Positions 20,861 through 31,101 of a stretch of DNA of 64,000 nucleotides are shown one piece after another. Positions within the stretch are counted from its first letter, which is position 1. Every line of letters begins with the position of its first letter. The notes under the pieces were generated by a model that saw nothing but the letters and a program-made list of their open reading frames with translations, had not been told where the DNA came from and searched no databases. The stretch is from Zasmidium citrigriseum (taxonomy: Eukaryota; Ascomycota; Dothideomycetes; Mycosphaerellales; Mycosphaerellaceae): the NCBI GenBank assembly GCA_002786025.1, contig NHNW01000049.1, positions 186,001-250,000 on the forward strand. The letters run 5' to 3'. The translations under genes and the position numbers were made by a program.

Positions 20861-22429
20861 ATCCTATCTTTATAAGAGTTGCTTAAAGTTCGTAATACTA
20901 AAGGTTTAGTAAGACCTTTAGTCTATAGATTACGCGTATATAGTAGAGGCATTTTCCTTTCTTACTAAATCTTTTAGGGAATCTAAGATAGATAGGCTAA
21001 GGAAGTTCTATATTAAGAAAAGTATTTATCGCGTTAACTTAAATCGTCTTAAGTCTATAGTAATTAATAATTAATATTAGTAGTTAGAAGTTCTAAGCTA
21101 CTAAAGTCGTAGCGTATATATCGAGTTTAGTCTTCTAAAGGTTACCCCTTATATATATTCTCGCCTTAAACCTCTTAATAAAGTAGTATATATCTAGCTT
21201 ATACTTCTAGACCTAGGTAATTAGTAGAGGTTTACTAGTAGCTTTAGATAGCTATACGATTTTAAACGTTTCTATATTAAGAGCCTTCTAAAACTCCTTT
21301 TCTATAGCGATTTTAAAGTCTTATTTAAATAGGTGTTATTTAAGATCGTTAAATCTCTTTAGTTCTACTAGTATATTACTAATATGTCTTTTCTAAGAGT
21401 TATTAATACTTAACCAGATTACTAAGAAAGCTATATAGTTATTACGTCGTAGTCGCTTCGGATTAATAATATCTTTAAGGAATACTAGGTATAGTTCTTC
21501 TTCCTCGAGTAATCTCTTAGGTCCTTACTAATACTTAAAGGTATTATAGCTTAAAGGAAATAGAGTTTACTATTAGATTAGAACTAGATTAAAGTAGACG
21601 TCTTCTCTTATAGATTATTCCTACTATCTCGATAAATTATAGGGGATTTTATAATCTATATTACTAATAGATAGCTATTAATACTAATAAGGAAACTAAT
21701 TCTTAAACGTATTCTACTATTATTACTAATTTAGGACCTATACTACCCCCTAATCTTTAAAGAGGGAAGCGAGTTCGTAAGAAGTAGCTAAATCGTCGAA
21801 TTGCTCTATAGCTAGATCCTAAGGCATCTAAAGCTCGATAATTTCGTTAAGTTAATCCTTTATAGTATAGCTAAGATTAAGATTATTAAGTCCTTAATAG
21901 CGAGCTTTCTCGTTAAAGATTACGTCTCTAGTCCGAATTACCTTATTAGAGAAGGGAATCTAGATCTAGTAGATGTTACTACCTTTAAAACTAACTAAAT
22001 ATCTAATATAAGCGCGAGAATCGAGTTTACTTCTATAGGGAAGATTAGTAGGCTTCGTCTTATACGTATAAGCTCTTACCCTAACTACGTATATATTAGC
22101 GATATTAGGCTTTAGTCTAGTAGTAGCTTTATAGGGTATCTTCTAATTTAGCGCCCTTATCGGTAATCTATTAAGGATATAGGCGGTAGTAGATACTAAT
22201 TCTAGCTAGAGAAGGTTAGGAAAGTTACCCTAGATCGCTAAAGATCTAGCTATTTTAATAATAACTCTACTAGGTCTCTTAGCTAGATCCTAAGCTAGAG
22301 TATATAGTGCTATAAGTTATAGATTAACGCCGTCTTTAAGTAGTTAAGAGCGGAAGGCAATTATATAACTAGTATCGTTATTAGCGGCTAAAACGATTAG
22401 ATCTCGTCTAAGTTTACGTATAAATCTTA

Positions 22430-22590
22430 GTAGCTCCTAGTAGCATTTAGTAATTATATATCTATTATACGTTAGAACTATCTAGATAAAGTGTAGCTTA
22501 GTATTAATATTAAAGGCGTAGATTATAAACTTATCGCCGTTTATAGTAGGATTAAATTTATATATATTAATAGCTACGTCTAAAAATAGA
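22430..22590 (-). pseudogene. integrase-like remnant, RIP-degraded
   Basis: A minus-strand frame reads LDVAINIYKFNPTINGDKF then IIYAFNINTKLHFI followed by a stop where Trp would stand (TGG to TAG). The pattern of Asp near a beta strand, then Gly-Asp-Lys-Phe, then N/D-x-N/S-T/R-K fits the start of a retroviral-type integrase core. It lies upstream (in element direction) of the reverse-transcriptase remnant, as in copia elements. Confidence 0.5.
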
Positions 22591-24640
22591 TAAGAAAGGT
22601 AACTCTTTTATAGAGTCCTTCTTAAAATTATCCGATATGCCTTAGATTAGTAGTAGGTATTATACTTAGTTAGCTTTAGAGCTAACTTTTTATTAGTAAC
22701 TTTAACTCCTTCGAGTTAATTCTTAAGTTACTTAATCCTCTTAATACTAATATAGCTAAAAAGTCGGTACTATTAGTATTCTAAGAGCTTTCTTACGAAG
22801 AGTAGGCGCCTTAAGGATTATACTATAAAGGCCTTTATATAGCTCCGAGCCTATTAAAGGTCGATAGCTTCTTTAACTTTTAAAGGGTTACCTTTTAAAT
22901 TAAGGGGCTATTTATCGAGAATATTTCGGTTAATCGCGGATTAAGCGAAGGAATTAGTAATATTAAGGTATAGAAACCCGTCCTTTCTAAGGATTTTAGT
23001 AAGTCCTTTACCCTAACTATTATACTAAATATTATCCTTTTTATTAAGATAGAGTCTATAAGTCCTTATCTTCGTACTAGATACTAGATTCGTATAGAAG
23101 CTAGGGATATACTATATATTCTATAGTAAAAGCTCGATAGGTTTACTATTATACCCTCTTAACTTTAGCTTTACTTAGCCTTAAACTAGAGGCTAAAGGT
23201 ACGTATTACTAATAGTTACCTAAGAAGAGGTAAGAGACTTAGCTTTAAACTCCGTAATCTCTAGATTATTAATAATATAAACATTTAATCTAGGATTAAG
23301 TAGCTAATCGTTTAAGAAGTCTAGACTCTAAGTAGATAAAGCTTAAAGAATCGCTATAGAAGCTAATAGTTTCTTTAGAACATTATTAATATCTCTAATC
23401 TATTATAGAGTAGCGTTAGATCTAGGCTACTTTTCGCGATAGAACTAGTTCTAAATCGTCCTTACTATAGTGTCCTAATACTTAGTTATCTATTTCTTAT
23501 AGAACTTAGAGTAGTTATATAGATACTTCTTATAGTAATTATAGTATTATTTGTCTTTATCGCTTATTTCTAAGACCTTTAGGCGTTTCTTAGCGTTAAC
23601 GATATTATACTAAGAGAGGTTAGAGTAGGCTTTATTACTTAGTTTACCCGTAAGATTAGTATAGCCTCGCGTAAATCCTCGAGGATTAGATAGTCTTCTA
23701 TTTCTATTCCTATTATTACTAGAAGGAATCGTTAGTTTATTCTTATCTTTAAGAGTAGCGTTTACCTACTTATCCTTAAATATAGGTTCTTACTTAAGAA
23801 ATTCTACTATTAAGTTAAGAGCTATATCTAGACTCGTGGTTTTAGAAGTAATAATCCTACTTTTAATAAGATTAATCTTACTTTCTACTATATAGATAAA
23901 GTCGTAAAATAGGCTAGTTTCTAAAGGGTAGTTAATTTACTTAATTTAATACTTATACTTACTCTATTTAGGAAGATAAGTGCGATAGTCCTTAGACTTT
24001 ATACCTTTTATAAGTTCTTTATAGCGTCGAGTAAGGAAAAGTCGTTAGTTTTTATTAGTAGGTTTAAAGACTTCTCTAATATAGTTATACTACTAGGTAT
24101 AGGTCTTAAGGCTAGCGTTATTTATAATTCGAATATATATATCTAGTACTATTTAGTCGAGATAGCCTTTAAATACTAATTTAGTCTTATAGAACTTAGT
24201 AATATTAGCCTTCTCTTAGTAATATATATTCTATTTAGTAGAGTAATTGTCGCGCTTAAGCTTATATCTCGCCTAAACTACCTTAGAATTAGTATCTATA
24301 GGGAGAGTAGAATAATCCGGAACTATAGTATTAATAGAGGGTTTAAGTATATAAGGAGTAACGTCTACTATTTATATAGCGTTTTACTCGACTTATAGGT
24401 TAATATAGTTATACCTAAAGTACTTCTAGATATCGTTTCTTATAGTAAGCGCTATCGTCTAGTCGTTCTAGGCGTCGTACTTAGAATAGTTAGTAAGGAA
24501 GACGAGTACGGCTTTACTAGTCCTAAGAGACGCTAAAAGGTTAGAGAGGGATATAATTAAAACGATAAGTATCTAGAAGATCTTAAAGGGTAGCTAAGTT
24601 AACGAAGGAGGCTCTAGCTTGTAGTAAAGAATTAGTAGCA

Positions 24641-24655
24641 AACCGGGCTTATAAC
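24641..24655 (-). other. primer-binding site, half-tRNA(Met) type
   Basis: On the minus strand, directly after the LTR, lies GTTATAAGCCCGGTT. Undoing one TpG-to-TpA change gives GTTATGAGCC, the complement of GGCTCATAAC, the anticodon loop region of initiator tRNA(Met). Priming from an internal tRNA(Met) half is known for copia and some fungal copia elements. Confidence 0.65.
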
Positions 24656-24888
24656 TATAAGATAAAGTAGGTACTCGCGTAAAACTATATAGGTTTAAAA
24701 TAGCTATCTATAGCTATTTTTATACTTATTATATCGGCTAACTTTCGGCCGAGAAACACGGAAAACACTCGCTTTTCATAGTATCATCGCTTAGAAATCA
24801 AGAGAAAAGTCCACTTTTCTATGACCCGTAATGCCCTATAATCGCCCTTGCTAGCGCAGGGCTGGCGCTGTCGATCTCTCATCTGACA
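24656..24888 (-). repeat. right LTR (5' LTR of the element)
   Basis: 233 bases, the partner of 18157-18389. The first 80 or so bases are RIP-mutated (TATAAG, AGTAGG, TATATAGG); from about 24750 on, CA/TG/CG dinucleotides are kept (TCATAGTATCATCGC, GCGCAGGGCTGGCGC). This is the reverse of the left LTR. Confidence 0.95.
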
Positions 24889-24893
24889 GCTTT
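24889..24893. repeat. target-site duplication, right copy (GCTTT)
   Basis: An exact copy of 18152-18156, directly after the last LTR base. Confidence 0.9.
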
Positions 24894-25437
24894 GGTGTGA
24901 TGTCAACGGCGCTGGAGGCAGTTGGCCCATGATTCGCGGTGCGATTCTGGAAGACGCACGTCTCCGAGCATCCCTGCGGCTGCTGCATGTGAGCGGGCTA
25001 GCCTGCGCTGCGTGGGTGTGCGCTGGGTGCAGCAGTGCGCCCGCCGGTGCCAGAGCGCATCCCCAGCCGCGATGTGCCCATTTCGCTCCTCGCGTACGCG
25101 GCGGGCGGCGGTGGTTGTTGATGTTGAGCTCCTCAGCGCCGCCAGCGAGGGATGCCTGCCTGACGCCCTCCGCTCCGTCAACGGTGATGCGCTGCCTCCC
25201 GACACAGATGGGCGCGCGATGAGAGATGACCGGCAATCAAACCCAACTGGACGACCACTGACTCGACAGTGCTGATCATGCCGCCCTCACGATCGTAGAC
25301 GGCCACTCTGACGCAACTGGCAGAGCCTCGCTGCTTTTACAGCGAGGCCACGGCCTGCCTCGATGCGATGGCTTATCCTCGAGCGCAGCGCGTCCACGCG
25401 GAAGCGCCAGAAGAAAGAGAAGGACGCTGCCTCCACC
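24894..25437. other. 5' region of the LTE1-like gene, about 540 b
   Basis: GC-rich single-copy sequence between the retrotransposon and the RasGEF gene. Any promoter must lie here or in the element. No separate gene is recognised. Confidence 0.5.
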
Positions 25438-28400
25438 ATGTCGACCACCGTCACCAAACCGCCCCTACAAGCGCGTCGTACCAAGCTGCATGACGTGCCC
25501 TACCAGCTGCGCAAGGCGAAAGACGGCAGCAATGGCAGTGCTAGCAGCAGCAACAACATCGAGCGGCCGGGGCACAGGCGTGCTGATACTGCTCCCATCA
25601 TTGGCAAGCTGAGCCTCGACGACGAGCAGGACACCTCCAAGAAGTTCACCGTCGCCAACGTCGGTGCAGGTGGCACACTGTTTCTCAAGCCGACTCGTGT
25701 AGCAGCTCCTCATTTGAACTATGCCCCGGCCACGCCCCCTGCAACGTCGGACGGCGAGTCCTCAGTATACACCGATCGACCTCTCCTTCGTGAAAGCTAC
25801 AACTCTGGCACCTGGACTCCACGGCCGAGTAGAGGAAGAATGCTGTCCGCAGCAGGATTGCCGGTTCCACCCATGAGCTTGACCAACGCGAACGAAGCAC
25901 ACGACCGTCGCAGGACACGATCACACTCAGAATCGACAGTCAGCGATCGTTTACGACTCACACGATATGATGTGAACGACTTTCAAATACCCCAAGATGG
26001 AGATCGAACACCTCGACGGAGACGACGAAGCTCGGCCGATCTCACCAGAGGTCTGGTAGATGTGCATATCCCTCACTATCGCCTAGGAACACCACGGTTC
26101 AGCGACAGAGGAACGGCATATCTTCACTACTCCATGATGACCAACTCGACAGATGGCATCCCTTCATCAGTCATCTCACGCACAGAATACGACAAGCTGT
26201 TCCCAATCCCACCTGGACGAGGAATCAGCAGCTTCTACTCCCACCTCTCGGCAGCGCCGTCTTTTCTGCACCCAGCTAGCGCGTATTCCCGGAGTCCAGT
26301 CTCCAGGACGCCTCTTGAGTCACAAAGACCATCGACAGTGGGAATCATCACACCAGCTCTCTTCGATAAGCTAGAACGCAATCTGGACGACCCAGGTGTT
26401 GTCCACTATCACCCAACCTTAGGAAGGATCGTTGCAGCAACTCCAGCACGATTGATTGCACAGATCACCTCACCACAGTTCCTTGACTACGAGCTTCTTG
26501 CCGACTTCTTTTTGACCTATCGATGCTTCATGCACAGTCGAGATGTCCTCGACTTTCTCTTTGCACGACTTCGTTGGGCATTTGTTGAGGGCAATGACGC
26601 TGGCCGGATTGCCAGAGTACGAACTTTCGTTGCTCTCCGCCATTGGATCCTCAACTACTTCCAAGACGACTTCATGGTGGATCACCACTTCAGGCAGAAC
26701 TTCTGCGATCTGGTGAATGATCTGGGACGATCACTTCGAGAACGCCCGGATCGTGGAGGAGGAGACATGAACATTGTGGGCGAATTGAAGAAGTGCTGGC
26801 GTCGGACATGTGCCCTGTACTGGCCAATTCCGGATGCTCACGAGATGAGTCCTGACGCAGATGTTCTCCCTGGAGGCGACCCAACGTCCTTCCCAGATGC
26901 CAACTCCAATCTCAGTCTACCTTTGACGATTAGACCAACCACACGCAGTCACTCGATCTTTGAGATGGCGCAGATTCCACTGCCAAGTCGACCAGAAAGA
27001 GGTCTTGTCAATGCGACCACCACCAACACCGTTGGCCAAGGTCCACGATCTGCAGCGACAAGCCGAACTGCTAGCATTCCAGCTTCTCCCATGAGCGATC
27101 AAAGTCTGGAGGTGCTCTCATGCTCAGTGCCGTTCCTGCGAAATCTTCGTCCTACTGCTCGAGCAAGAGAGAAGGCGTCACCGCCAAAGACGTTGAACAA
27201 TGATAAGCACAAAAAGCCAACAAGACCAGCACGCAATCACAAGAGGAGTGGAAGCTTTTCAGATGCATTACGTGACAAGCGTACACCTCTGTCCTCACCC
27301 AAGGCCGACAACATCGAGCTGAAAGATCTGCCGGCATTTGCTATTACTGGCGGACTGGTCAGAGGCATCTTGCTCCAACCATCGCCGGCTAAAGTGGATA
27401 ACAATGTGCCTGTCACTCCCGGCCCACCTGGCCCGGAATTGACCGAGGCTCGCCTTGCAGGTCACAATGATGGCTATTTCAATGGGCAGCACCATGGTGT
27501 GAAGAAGTTCGTGGGCGAGGTTCGAAGAGCTCTGAGCAGCCGAAAAGCCAGCAGCGGGTCTCCCTCACGCAGCGCGGGTTCCTGTTCGGATACTGAGTCT
27601 CAAGGCACTATTCGCGTTCGCAACCACAGAAAGTACAAGCCCGATATGCAGCAGCTTCCAGGACCCGACAGATTCGATATGCTTGGAGTGCAGATCGAGA
27701 CCTCTTATTCTGATGCAGTTGAGTCGACTGCGCAGCAGAGAGCCAAGCTTGAGAAACGAGAAGCCGACACCGTGGGTCAGCAGAATGTGGATGATGAGAA
27801 GCCTAGGATGATCAACATGAATGAGAAGGATCTCCCAGACACTCCGCGCGCAGGGACACCACGACCTGTCACTGCTCATAAGGATATCTCAGTGCCGGCC
27901 AGCAAGCAAGAATCGGTCGATGTCATGGACTTTGGCCGCCTCAACAGCCACAATACGAACGTCACGACAGGAAGCAGGTCAATCGTGATCGTGGATGCCA
28001 CTGGTGCACCAGAGATTCCCATGATGTCTGGAGGTCTTCCATCGCTCAGCTCCATGTCGACTGACATGATGCCATACCCATTGTTCCGAGACCGAGAAAA
28101 CTATCCTCCCGTTCCGCCTATTCCCAAGAACCTCAAACGAACTTCCTCCCAGCCTCCCATGACCAGAGCTGGCGAGTGGGAGTATCGAACGTCAGATGAA
28201 CGCATGCACGATCTGCTGACCGCACCAAATCCTTGGGACACTCAACCTCGATTGAGCAGATCGGATAGCCAGATCATGCGAAAGTCTTCCTCGTTGATGG
28301 ACCCATCTCTCTTCGAGATACCCCGAATCCCACATCAGCTTCGCAGGCAGCCTCATGGAGACAATCTACGAGCAGCTCATCATGTGCATTCACTCATACC

Positions 28401-30435
28401 AGGAGGAAGGTCTCGATCGGTGGATAGCGCCAGAATATCGACGGCGACACGATCGATAGCTCCTTCTGTGGCAACAGCTGGCTCGCACACCGATGAGTCG
28501 GTGCCTGGAGGAGTCATGCTTCCAGCACGCAAGCTACTCGAGAAGAAGAGCTCATTCTCGCTGCTGAATACCCATTCTTCACAGCCAGCTTTGCGACCCT
28601 CCTTTATCGAGGAGGCGAAGGCTCTGCAAGGAATCCCTGATACCGATGTTGAGGGCGGGATTGAAGATGCTCTACTGAAACTGGAGGGCAAGATCCCCAG
28701 CCCGGCCAACAGCAATTCCTCAGATGAAAAGGCGCTTAGCGAGACAGACTCGCCTCCAGGAGGGTTGCCTCTTGCGGAACCTCAAGCAGTACCAATTGGA
28801 GAGGAGCCTGAGGGCATCTTTGACGACGAGCCTCAGCCAATCCCCTTTGGCGAGGAGCCGGAAGGGATCTATACGGAAGAGCCACTGGAGCCGCCCCCTC
28901 TGCTGAGAGAAATGCCTGGTGGTGAGTTTAAGATGAAGTATGGCAACCTCGCGCCGCAACCTTCACCATCTGGACAAGACAGTGGTGAGACTCCAGCAAC
29001 TGAAACACAGGGCGCCAGCATCTACCACCTCTCGGAATCAGGCGTTCAGTCCATGAGCTCGCACACGGAGTATCCGATCCCTTACATGCCGCCTATCGAT
29101 GTCCCGATGACCGAGTCGTCTACATCTGTGCTGCCGTTGACCCATCGAATGACGAGGTTTCCCATACCTGATCCTTATTCAAGCAGGAGGAACTCTTCGC
29201 CGGAGTCATTTCCTTACGAGCGAAAGCCGGAAAGCATTGCCAGCATTTCGAATGGCCACTATCCAAGCTTCCGTCCTGGTCCCATCAGTGGCGATGGTCA
29301 TGGATCATTCCTGCTCGATGACAATGAAACTTTGAGTGACATTTCGACCGAGATTGCGGACTATCGCAACAGCGAAGAAGGTGTTCGCAGCTTCTACTTC
29401 GACGATGATGATCCACAACCCATTCGGCCATTCCAGCCTCTGCCAACGCCTCCCTCCACTGCGGCAGGGCAGGGAGACATCTCACCAGATCGAAGGCAAC
29501 TTATCCCACGATTGCTGCCTCGCGATCCTGGAAGGCCTCTCAAGGAAGCAATTGGTCAACCACGACTTCAGCCTCAGGTCTCTAATCAACCTTTCCCTGG
29601 AAATGGCGAGTACAGATCGCATCGAGCTTCGCCAGACACTCGAGCATACCCGTCACATCTACCATTTGTTCTGGCATATGAGTCTGAATGCATCGCTGAA
29701 CAGCTTACCATCATCGAGAAGGATGCGCTTGACGAGGTCGACTGGAAGGATCTAATCAGCCTGCACTGGTCGCAGAACCCACCTTACGTACGGAACTGGG
29801 TCGACTACTTGGAGAAGGAGAACGCCAACGGCATCGACATTGTCATCGCGCGCTTCAACCTTGTGGTGAAATGGTGCATCTCCGAAATCGTCCTTACCGA
29901 CGCACCCAGCGAACGAGCACGGGCAATCACCAAGTTCATCCACATCGCAAGCCACTGCCACCGCATGCACAACTACGCCTCGATGTACCAGATCACTCTC
30001 GCCCTCCTGTCAGTCGACCTCTCCCGCCTGCACCGCACCTGGTCCCTCGTGGCACTCCGCGAGAAACAAATGCTCGAACACCTCGAACGGCTCTGCCGCC
30101 CCCTCCGCAACTTCTACAGCCTACGCGCGGAGATGGAAACCGCCTTCGCAGGCAACGGCGTGATACCCTTCATCGGACTCTACACTCACGACCTCATGTT
30201 CAATGCGCTCAAGTCCTCGCGCATTGAATCCCCCGTGGTAGGGAAGGAGCCGCTGATCAACTTTGAACGCTACCAAACCGCGGCCACCATCATCAAGAAC
30301 TTGCTAAGGCTGATCGAGGCGAGCTCGAAGTATGATTTCCATCCGGACCCCGAGGCGCTGAGTAAGTGTCTCTGGATCGCGGCGCTGGATGATGATGAGA
30401 TTACGAGGAGGAGTAAGGCTTTGGAGGCGGCGTGA
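25438..30435 (+). CDS. Ras guanine nucleotide exchange factor, LTE1-like, 1665 aa
   Basis: Starts at ATG 25438 (MSTTVTKPPLQARR, context CCACCATGT); an in-frame ATG at 25363 would add 25 residues. Near residues 307-434 is a RasGEF N-terminal (REM) domain (SPQFLDYELLADFFLTYRCF). Residues about 1411-1655 form the catalytic RasGEF domain, with LTIIEKDALDEVDWKDLISL, ARFNLVVKWCISEIV and GVIPFIGLYTHDLMFNALKS. The roughly 980 residues between are low-complexity, rich in Ser/Pro, and probably unfolded. A split REM...GEF layout with a long spacer is that of Lte1, which helps mitotic exit and spindle-position control through Tem1 and Bud-type GTPases in yeasts. In filamentous fungi its target is less clear. 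There are no introns. The gene is intact even though a RIPed element lies about 550 bases upstream. Confidence 0.9.
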   Translation: MSTTVTKPPLQARRTKLHDVPYQLRKAKDGSNGSASSSNNIERPGHRRADTAPIIGKLSLDDEQDTSKKFTVANVGAGGTLFLKPTRVAAPHLNYAPATPPATSDGESSVYTDRPLLRESYNSGTWTPRPSRGRMLSAAGLPVPPMSLTNANEAHDRRRTRSHSESTVSDRLRLTRYDVNDFQIPQDGDRTPRRRRRSSADLTRGLVDVHIPHYRLGTPRFSDRGTAYLHYSMMTNSTDGIPSSVISRTEYDKLFPIPPGRGISSFYSHLSAAPSFLHPASAYSRSPVSRTPLESQRPSTVGIITPALFDKLERNLDDPGVVHYHPTLGRIVAATPARLIAQITSPQFLDYELLADFFLTYRCFMHSRDVLDFLFARLRWAFVEGNDAGRIARVRTFVALRHWILNYFQDDFMVDHHFRQNFCDLVNDLGRSLRERPDRGGGDMNIVGELKKCWRRTCALYWPIPDAHEMSPDADVLPGGDPTSFPDANSNLSLPLTIRPTTRSHSIFEMAQIPLPSRPERGLVNATTTNTVGQGPRSAATSRTASIPASPMSDQSLEVLSCSVPFLRNLRPTARAREKASPPKTLNNDKHKKPTRPARNHKRSGSFSDALRDKRTPLSSPKADNIELKDLPAFAITGGLVRGILLQPSPAKVDNNVPVTPGPPGPELTEARLAGHNDGYFNGQHHGVKKFVGEVRRALSSRKASSGSPSRSAGSCSDTESQGTIRVRNHRKYKPDMQQLPGPDRFDMLGVQIETSYSDAVESTAQQRAKLEKREADTVGQQNVDDEKPRMINMNEKDLPDTPRAGTPRPVTAHKDISVPASKQESVDVMDFGRLNSHNTNVTTGSRSIVIVDATGAPEIPMMSGGLPSLSSMSTDMMPYPLFRDRENYPPVPPIPKNLKRTSSQPPMTRAGEWEYRTSDERMHDLLTAPNPWDTQPRLSRSDSQIMRKSSSLMDPSLFEIPRIPHQLRRQPHGDNLRAAHHVHSLIPGGRSRSVDSARISTATRSIAPSVATAGSHTDESVPGGVMLPARKLLEKKSSFSLLNTHSSQPALRPSFIEEAKALQGIPDTDVEGGIEDALLKLEGKIPSPANSNSSDEKALSETDSPPGGLPLAEPQAVPIGEEPEGIFDDEPQPIPFGEEPEGIYTEEPLEPPPLLREMPGGEFKMKYGNLAPQPSPSGQDSGETPATETQGASIYHLSESGVQSMSSHTEYPIPYMPPIDVPMTESSTSVLPLTHRMTRFPIPDPYSSRRNSSPESFPYERKPESIASISNGHYPSFRPGPISGDGHGSFLLDDNETLSDISTEIADYRNSEEGVRSFYFDDDDPQPIRPFQPLPTPPSTAAGQGDISPDRRQLIPRLLPRDPGRPLKEAIGQPRLQPQVSNQPFPGNGEYRSHRASPDTRAYPSHLPFVLAYESECIAEQLTIIEKDALDEVDWKDLISLHWSQNPPYVRNWVDYLEKENANGIDIVIARFNLVVKWCISEIVLTDAPSERARAITKFIHIASHCHRMHNYASMYQITLALLSVDLSRLHRTWSLVALREKQMLEHLERLCRPLRNFYSLRAEMETAFAGNGVIPFIGLYTHDLMFNALKSSRIESPVVGKEPLINFERYQTAATIIKNLLRLIEASSKYDFHPDPEALSKCLWIAALDDDEITRRSKALEAA

Positions 30436-31101
30436 TGGGATGCATCACTATCACCAACATCATCTTCGATGAAGATATCTAATAATGACGACTACGAGCA
30501 ACGCCCGTCACGAATGAAGAATAGTATACTATACTTACTCATGAACTGACGAGATACCCTATTTCGATTCTTGTTTTGTGATTTCCCGATACAGACGACC
30601 TGAAGTGCGGATATACTTTCCACGATACATCATTGAAGGATTGCGGGAGCTGGACATGACTCGGGGAGGGGACTGGTGTTCTGGACCCTGCGCAGCTTGT
30701 TTGCGGGATGACTTGGTGGAGGGACGATCGTATTGCGTGCATGAGTCGTGGTGAACACGTTCGACATCATTGCTGAGGCCTTGACATCGATGGCTCGATG
30801 AGGCATGTGACTGTCATTGCCAGCCATTGTATTTTTGGTTTGGTCACGGGGTTTGCGGAAGGGAAGTGTTTGGTACTATCGTCGATGTCTTTCGTGAGAG
30901 CGTAATCTTCTTTGTTCTTGATTTCAGTCCATACTCCAGTTCACATGATCGACAGGACTTGCATGACTAAGAGCCAGGAGTCCGCTGCATAGCTTGCTTC
31001 AATATGGGAGAGCAAAGAACATTGGCTATATTTGAGCATGTTCGTAGTGTATCTGTATAAACATTATCATCATCCACAAACCTCATCACCTCACGCTCAT
31101 T
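30436..31101. other. convergent intergenic region, about 670 b
   Basis: 3' flanks of the LTE1-like gene and of ISC1. No gene is recognised. Confidence 0.55.

Larger units (their letters stand above)
18157..24888 (-). mobile_element. RIP-inactivated Ty1/copia-type LTR retrotransposon, 6,732 b
   Basis: Two direct repeats of 233 bases bound the element, each in the TG...CA form, and a perfect GCTTT duplication flanks it. Between them the sequence is very AT-rich, with almost no CA or TG dinucleotides, while CG, CC and CT remain. This is the mark of repeat-induced point mutation (CpA to TpA). No long reading frame survives. Orientation is minus: the primer-binding site lies inside the right LTR, the polypurine tract inside the left one, and integrase-like (about 22.5 kb) and then reverse-transcriptase-like (about 20.8 kb) remnants read right to left. 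Integrase before reverse transcriptase is the copia order. It lies about 550 bases upstream of the LTE1-like gene. Confidence 0.93.

Noticed and set aside
18157..24888. DNA transposon or gypsy element
   Set aside because: The repeats are direct, not inverted, with a 5-base duplication, and the remnant order (integrase before polymerase) and VDD motif fit copia.
24784..25275. Overlapping frames on both strands downstream of the right LTR
   Set aside because: All are short, Ala/Arg-rich products of GC-rich DNA, and some run into the LTR. No family signal.
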